Source: Rhodocollybia butyracea
Lineage: Eukaryota > Basidiomycota > Agaricomycetes > Agaricales > Omphalotaceae
Direction of reading: 5' to 3'
Assembly: GCA_015501585.1 (NCBI GenBank)
Contig: JADNRY010000815.1
Location: forward strand, 1 to 25,119
Length of the DNA stretch: 25,119 nucleotides
Translations under genes and position numbers: made by a program
Part shown: positions 19,554 through 25,119 of the stretch, in pieces
Layout of the letters: every line of letters begins with the position of its first letter
Position numbering within the stretch: the stretch's first letter is position 1
The notes under the pieces: model-generated
What the model saw: the letters and a program-made list of their open reading frames with translations, nothing else
Database searches by the model: none
What the model was told of the DNA's origin: nothing

Positions 19554-20920
19554 GGGGCTGGGGCTTTGCCCTTGCCTTTGTTTTTAGTCTTGCGTGGTTT
19601 CACGCTTGGATTGGCCATATCGTCGTCGATACGAGCATTGTCTCGCTCGAGTGCTTCTTGAGCTTCGCATTCAGTGGCTGCTTCACGCACGAAATCGGCG
19701 ATGAACCAATTTGTGGCAAGACAACGTTGCCATTCTGATCGCTCCGATGGATCGATCTTGTTCACTTCTCGCATTATACTTGCGAGGAGATGATGAATCC
19801 TCCATAGCCTACCGCGGGGTACGCCGCATCTCTGGGCTAGGGCAGGATCACGAAGGTACCTTAGGTACCAGATTACCTCCAACTGATTAGTTGGATTAAG
19901 TGCTTTTGTTGACTTGTCCATTTGGACAGATCGCGCATTGGACACTGATATAGGGATGGGTAAACGACGATTGTTGTTTGCCTCGGCGTTGTTGGCATCA
20001 ATGCCATATCTAACCCAACGGTCAGACGCGAAGTAACCACCGTCCTCCCTCCTATGAGGGAGAACTGGTAGTTCTGCAACGGGTCCAGGCACCTCAGGTG
20101 CCAGGACGGCGGATGTATCAACTGCAACTGGTGCAGTCATGGGATCCTGGTCCATAGGTCCAGAATCATTGCCAGCGGGTTCATCTGCTGGGTATTCGCT
20201 CTCTTCTGAGGGCGATCGTTTGACACGACGACGCTTGCCAGACTGGCTTGCGTCTCTGTACTGAGGAGAGCCTCGACCGCGTCAAGAACTCTCTTCTTCT
20301 CGTCGGAGGTCATCGACCTCATCTCTTATTCTATCGTACTCTACTTGTAGAGCACGATGATCTTGTAACAGATCGTCGTAGTCACGCAAGCGACGGTCGA
20401 GTTTATCGACGTCTCATTTTGCGGCGCCTAGTTTCAAAGCTAGGTTGACCGCTGATTCAGCGTCTTCTTGCTGCAGAGCAGCAGGTGGGTTGATACTTTG
20501 CGCGTGATAATGCGCCAGATCTTTGCTAGCCGCATCCAACTTTGGTCGGCGTTACCAATGGCTTGTAAGCCGTGGTCTATGAAAGCCTACATACAGGCAT
20601 GCGGGCTAACCCGTCCGCTCCATGTATTACGCAATGTAGGTTTGGATGGAATGTCCAGCCTACTTGTGATATTTGACTGGCGTAGCCAGTTGTAAGTGTA
20701 GGTTGTGTCATAGCACACCATGATGCACGGTATTACCGTCGCGTTGAATGCGGGCCTTGCTGCGTTTGCAGCTGGGCAGGGAATGCGGAGTGGCGTGGTT
20801 CCGTGGGTGCATGATGGCGTCGTTTGACCCATTGTCGTTGTTTTCGTCGCTTCGCAACGCATCCTGACTGATTATAGCTCGTTTTACGGGCATTTTGTCT
20901 TTGGCGTTGCCAGAAGACAT
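19544..20920 (-). pseudogene. retroelement ORF X, 3' of integrase (coiled coil, unknown function)
   Basis: It begins at an ATG in a good context (CCACCATGT, 20920) as MSSGNAKDKMPVKRAIIS, then loses frame several times up to about 20560. From there one frame is readable to 19544 apart from two stops: LAHYHAQSINPPAALQQEDA, a clear coiled coil (KLDRRLRDYDDLLQDHRALQ and IRDEVDDLRREEE), a basic patch GKRRRVKRS, acidic/proline residues, then GYFASDRWVRYGIDA, LEVIWYLRYLRDPALAQRCG and a lysine-rich end TKNKGKGKAPAP. Coiled coil plus basic tail would suit a Gag-like protein, but no capsid or zinc-knuckle motif is visible, and its place after integrase is unusual. Decayed. Confidence 0.45.
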
Positions 20921-21069
20921 GGTGGTCGAGAATTAAGGAAAAGTTGGAAAACATTCCTACTTTTATTAACCGGCCTCGAGGCGAAGCGATCGGTTACAGT
21001 CATATTATGACACAGCACTCATACATTGATCTTTAGATCAACGTATCCAATTTGGAAGTAATACTTCCT

Positions 21070-22660
21070 TGGAATTTAGGCGCTAGTTTGCATAGTAACT
21101 ATGCAATTAGGTGCTGTTAAGTTTGTGTTCGCGGTAGATGAGCCAGTCATCTACTGCTTGTAGTTCTAGATATCTGTCTAGAGCTGTTAAATCCTTACAA
21201 TTATTGTAAGTTTCGGTGGTAATATCACCTAAGTTCCATTGACTTGGAACATGAGTTTTTTGACCATCCCAATGATGTCGATTATCTCGTCAACGAGCCA
21301 TTCCACAGTGGACGGTTCTCCGAAATCGTATGTTCCGCAACGAACGCATAGGAATAGTGCATCATCATTCGGATGGTGCTTTTGCAATAGACTTGCTGGA
21401 AGTTATTATGAATTCCACGCTTGCAACTCGTTGGCAGACCTACTCGATAATTCGAGGAGTCTTCATGTACCTCAACAATGGGTATGGTCCAATGAACTTG
21501 GAAGTAGCTAGATGCCTCCCCTCGCAAGTTCAAATTTTTAGTCAAAAGATACACTAAATCATTTAGTTGAATCTCCGGCTCTTGTGTCTACGCTGATTAG
21601 CATGATAGACTTGATATACACGCGATTCTATAATCGCGTTGTGAGCATCTTGCAGGTGCTGTAATGCACGATCTGCAAATTCATGAACACCTGGTGGTGT
21701 TTGAGTACCACTGGGTACTTTGTGAATCATGGAAGGCATGTACCCTCCATCGAGTTCAAAGGGTGCATACCTGTGCTTTCGTTGATACTGGAGTTCAACG
21801 CGAACTCCATTAGTGGACATTTGTCCACCCAATTCTTCTGGTCGGCATTGACCATAGTGCGAAGAATTTGTCCAATGGACCTATTCACTCGCTCAGTAAT
21901 TACATCCGTTTGTGGATGGACGAAGTAGACATTAGGAGCTTAGCTCCTAGTAAATGATGAACTTCACGCCACCAGCGTGAAGTAAACTTTGGGTCTCTAT
22001 CAGAGACTATAGACTTCGGTAATCCGTGAAGTCTTACGATCTCTTTGACGTAGATCCATGATAACTGCGTTGCAGTTATTGTTGTTTTACGGGTATTACA
22101 TGTACCGCGAAGTTAATCAACAGATGACTACCAGAGTAGTCGTATCCTTGTGATTCAGGGAATGGACCAATGAAGTCCATTCCGATTGATTCCATGGTTC
22201 ATGGGTATCGGTAGTGTATGTAGGAGCCAGTTGGCATCCTATTAGTAGTTTTGGCGCGTTGACATTCAACGCATGCCTTACAAAATTCCTCGATGTTACT
22301 GTTGACCCTTGGCCACCAGTACCATCGGCGGATGTAATCGGAGGTTGTTGACCTCCGAAGTGTCCTAATACTTCATGGGCTTGTTCGGCGATTATGCCTC
22401 TCAAGCTCTGTCCTTTAACAGTTTTACCTTAGGAATGCAAAGAACTTTTTCTTTGCCTCGTTTACAGTGTATATGAGGCCTTCTCGACTGAGAATGGCTT
22501 ATGGTGCTCAGTATATTGACACTTTTGAGAATAATGGATCATTAGCATAGCAACGCTTAATGTTCTTTATAAAATCATCCTTTTCGGCATGACTAGCAAG
22601 CGGTTCTTCACCTCTTGCTGTTATGACCTGGATCTAAATCCTATACACCCAATCTTTTTT
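21070..22660 (-). pseudogene. Ty3/Gypsy integrase region of pol (decayed)
   Basis: Read right to left across several frames. A linker reads EEPLASHAEKDDFIKNIKRC. The zinc-binding part is AHEVLGHFGGQQ, then DYIRRWYWWP and ACVECQRAKT (H-H-C-C type). The catalytic core starts with MESIGMDFIGPFPESQG (first Asp). The HPQTDVITERVNRSIGQILR and NWVDKCPLMEFALNSSIS blocks follow, then FELDGGYMPSMIHKVPSG and DAHNAIIESRVYQVYHANQ. The C-terminal part has LVPKFIGPYPIVEV, GIHNNFHASLLRVHRPND and DRYLELQAVDDWLIYREH. Order and motifs are those of agaric Ty3 elements. At least five frameshifts or stops make it inactive. The strand-transfer function is therefore historical. Confidence 0.85.
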
Positions 22661-22810
22661 CTTCTGTAACCAACTATGAACACTATCATTAATACTTCTA
22701 CTTAACATTTTACATTCATTAGTTATTCAACACCATTTGGGTTAATGCTGCACACATTCTTCCAGAACACCAGAATGATCTTTAACAGTCACTGCACAGT
22801 CTGCACAGTC

Positions 22811-23093
22811 ATGACATCATTCTAGCTCCACAACTATGATGTCATCTTGCTACTCCACAATCATGATGTCATTCCATTGCTCCGCCAGTTATGATATCAC
22901 ATCACTGCTCCACAGCTATGACATCATTGCATAGCCTCTTTACATCAATGACTCAATATCAGTCATTGCACAGCCAGATATCTGAGTCAACTAGGTTCCG
23001 CATACATGACTCAATATTAGTCATTGCACAGCATTACATAGTCAGACTGACTCATCCGCAGTATTTCCGCAGTTATGACTCAAATCTAGTCAT
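22811..23093. repeat. inverted-repeat array with ATGACT/AGTCAT stems
   Basis: Three units have identical arms ATGACT and AGTCAT around different 7-nt spacers: 22948-22966 (CAATATC; arms extend to CAATGACT/AGTCATTG), 23006-23024 (CAATATT) and 23075-23093 (CAAATCT). Left of them are ATGACATCAT (22811-22820) and its reverse complement ATGATGTCAT (22836-22845, again at 22863). Shared filler such as TTGCACAGC and TTCCGCAG separates the units. Confidence 0.75.
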
Positions 23094-23236
23094 TCCGCAG
23101 CATTTCCTAACTAGTACACATTGCACAGTATATAAGTAGTCTAGATTTACCAATGTACGTTAGACGTATTATTTTTCTTAAATCCAAACCCCCACTTGTT
23201 TGCTGTTATCACTTGTGTGAATCACCAGACCAACTC

Positions 23237-23678
23237 ATTGTATATTGTTGAGCTATCTCCAAGTTACAATACACATTTATACATCTTGTTGAGCTAACTC
23301 CAAGTTGTATCCACTAACATTCACCTGTTGAGCTATCTCCTAGTGAATACTTCTTTAATTGCCACTTGTTGAGCTATCTCCGAGTTGCAACTTCCTATTA
23401 CTTGTTGAGCTATCTCCAAGTATTAGACATCACACTCACTATTACTTGTTGAGCTATCTCCGAGTACTAGACACACACTCACTATTACTTGTTGAGCTAT
23501 CTCCAGTACTAGACACCACACTCACTATTACTTGTTGAGCTATCTCCGAGTACTAGACACCACACTCACTACTACTTGTTGAGCCATCTCCGAGTATAGT
23601 TCTGATTCATATTACTGCTTGTCGAGCCATCTCCAGGGTAATCTTATTATTATTTGTCGAGCTATCTCCAAATAATAA
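23237..23678. repeat. array of eleven hairpins with core TTGAGCTATCTCC
   Basis: Cores start at 23248, 23289, 23328, 23369, 23405, 23449, 23492, 23535, 23579, 23622 and 23657 (spacing 35-44 bp). Within the core GAG and CTC can pair around a CTAT loop (variants CTAA, CCAT). The arms outside the core differ between units but are complementary inside each: ATTGTA/TACAAT, ATTCAC/GTGAAT, CTATTACTTG/CAAGTATTAG (one mismatch), TTATTATTTG/CAAATAATAA (perfect). Units 6-8 are near-identical 43-44 bp tandem copies. Confidence 0.8.
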
Positions 23679-23760
23679 CTTCTGTGAGTTTCGTATTACA
23701 AACTAGTTACTAACTTTACTTGAGCCTAGTTGTTTGAGTATATATTTTTTGCCTAGCGGT

Positions 23761-24580
23761 TTCAACGAACGGAAAGGCTTGCTCTATAATCTCATTAATT
23801 TCTCTTATCATTTTTACTGCCGAGTTACGTACTGTGAAGGTTTGGACGAGACTATTGATCGAGTCATAACACTTGCGCAAGAGTTGAAGATAGTAATATC
23901 TTCTTCGTAGTATCGGGAACAGGAACTGTTGGTTCCTTTTCTTTAACGGCAGATTGTAATTCTGCTGCTTCAGTGTCTCGAGCTTCTATAGTCTCGGCTA
24001 CAGGATTTACTTGCTTCTTCTTTTGAAGAAGTTGAGCAATCGACGAGTGTTCATGCTAGCAAGATGCTCGCTAACTAATTCTTTGATTCTTCCTTGTGGA
24101 AGGTCGTCTAGATTTGGTCAATGCAATATCTGCATTGACATATTCATGTGCCTCATGATGTTCATTAGGCATGTCGGATTCGTAGTAACACGATAACGCA
24201 TCCGCTACTTTGTTGTTATACCTTTGATATAACGAATATCAAAGTCAAATCTGGATAGATATTCCATCCAGCGTGCTTGACGACTTGAAAGCTTCCTTTG
24301 TGTAAGGAAGAATTCTAATGCTTTGTGGTCTGTGACCACATGTATACGATATCCAAGAACTTTATCTTCCCATTTGAGAAGAGCTTCGAGGATTGCAAGA
24401 GTCTCCAATTCAAAGACTCTATAATTATGTTGTGCAGCTGTGAATTTGCGCACATAAATCCCGCAGGTCTACACGTCTGCCAAGTAGGGCCTTGGCCGTA
24501 CATACTTCCGACTCCTGATACAGAGGCGTCACAGATAACCCATATGGTTCATCTTTACTTGGATCAATTGGCTTCAGTAT
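23761..24580 (-). pseudogene. Ty3/Gypsy RNase H region and linker (decayed)
   Basis: On the minus strand an alternative frame gives ICDASVSGVGSMYGQGPTWQ, then KFTAAQHNYRVFELETLAIL, EALLKWEDKVLGYRIHVVTD, HKALEFFLTQRKLSSRQARW and MEYLSRFDFDIRYIKGIT. The first Asp (CDAS), the E of FELETLAIL and the Asp of VVTDHKAL match the RNase H catalytic set. The linker continues NKVADALSCYYESD, then HEYVNADIAL, as in other agaric Ty3 elements. Frame changes occur near 24450 and 24205. Confidence 0.85.
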
Positions 24581-25119
24581 TGGAGCCTTTGATGCTAAAG
24601 TTTAATGTTTTGAAAACATACTTTGTGTGTTGGCATCCATACGAACGGAACATTGTTCCGTACCATAATTGAAAGTGGCCAGTGAACTGGGCTACTTCGG
24701 GCATGTAGGTGCAATGTACTGTACAAGTCCCAGAAAGCGCTGTACATCATTGTACATGCGCGGGGTTGCCATTCGCGAATTCTTGACATCTTATCGGTAT
24801 CCCATGGATACCTTTATCGTCGATGACATGCCCAAGGCAGTCTACAGACTCAGAGTAAAGTTCACACTTTGCTGCCCTTAGAAACAAGTGATGTTTCCTG
24901 AGTTGTTCTAGTACGTCTCTGACATGCTTTCATGCTCTTCAAGTGTATTACTAAAGACGAATATAGGTCATCAATCATTGAAAAGTGGCGGGAGCGTTAC
25001 AGTCTCCCATCATCATGACATTGCTAATGAATGTCCCAAAGACGCATGCAAATGCAGTCTTCCATACATCTCCAGGCTCAGTTCGAGTCTGTGTTTGGCA
25101 ACATCCGTACAGATGTTGT
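24581..25119 (-). pseudogene. Ty3/Gypsy reverse transcriptase, 3' part (decayed, cut by window edge)
   Basis: Pieces seen on the minus strand: HRLRTEPGDVWKTAFACVFG, TFISNVMMMGDCNAPATFQ, then IFVFSNTLEEHE, VLEQLRKHHLFLRAAKCELY and SVDCLGHVIDDKGIHGIP, followed by a connection-domain relic. The segment that should carry the catalytic YxDD box, between PATFQ and IFVFSNT, is shortened to a few codons, so the active site is deleted. Several stops are present. The 5' part of pol and any upstream gag are outside the window. Confidence 0.82.

Larger units (their letters stand above)
22661..23760. repeat. non-coding hairpin-rich block inside pol
   Basis: It lies between the RNase H-side linker (ending near 23760) and the integrase-side linker (starting near 22660). 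Neither strand carries a readable polyprotein segment here, and stops are frequent in all frames. It holds two repeat arrays, described separately. I found no convincing target-site duplication, so whether it is an insertion or an expanded linker is open. Confidence 0.55.

Noticed and set aside
23237..23678. CRISPR-like array
   Set aside because: The repeats are 13 bp cores with complementary flanks, several units are exact tandem copies rather than unique spacers, and the context is a eukaryotic retroelement without cas genes.

Overview
The window looks like nuclear DNA of a mushroom-forming basidiomycete (Agaricomycetes). The evidence is the short 50-57 nt introns with GTGAGT donors, an F-box/LRR protein of the expanded agaric type, HNH-endonuclease-like relics, and a Ty3/Gypsy element with an agaric-type polyprotein. 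No species can be named. Almost all coding is on the minus strand.

Positions 1-18000 are a tandemly duplicated, decaying multigene locus. The repeated unit, left to right, is: a relic of an HNH-endonuclease-like gene (plus strand), a relic of an F-box/LRR gene (minus strand), a conserved 28-bp motif, then a gene for a secreted protein of a family I do not recognise (minus strand). There are four secreted-protein copies: A 2728-4010, B 5454-6747, C 11714-12855 and D 15470-16762. Each has a 75-nt first exon that encodes exactly the signal peptide, a phase-0 intron, and one long second exon. All share a TATA-like box and an inverted repeat, CTCTG-N5-CAGAG, upstream. The mature protein is an internally duplicated domain of about 118 residues followed by a lysine/arginine-rich tail. 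Only copy C is intact (363 aa). A, B and D carry one or two single-base frameshifts, several in homopolymer runs. A further, better preserved F-box/LRR gene lies at 8015-9798.

From about 18000 to the right edge is a degenerate Ty3/Gypsy retrotransposon on the minus strand. From right to left it holds reverse transcriptase (cut by the window edge), RNase H, an anomalous non-coding block of about 1.1 kb, integrase, two overlapping reading frames of unknown function, a polypurine tract and an LTR.

Two signals stand out. First, the block between RNase H and integrase contains eleven hairpins with a conserved apical core, TTGAGCTATCTCC. Their flanking arms differ from copy to copy yet stay complementary to each other, which looks like compensatory variation. 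Second, the whole retroelement is packed with short perfect inverted repeats (7-9 bp arms, 1-7 nt spacers). Several lie exactly over universally conserved integrase and RNase H motifs, so codon choice builds them. A perfect 15-bp snap-back hairpin in an HNH relic at 13467-13501 points to a template-switch event in the same locus.
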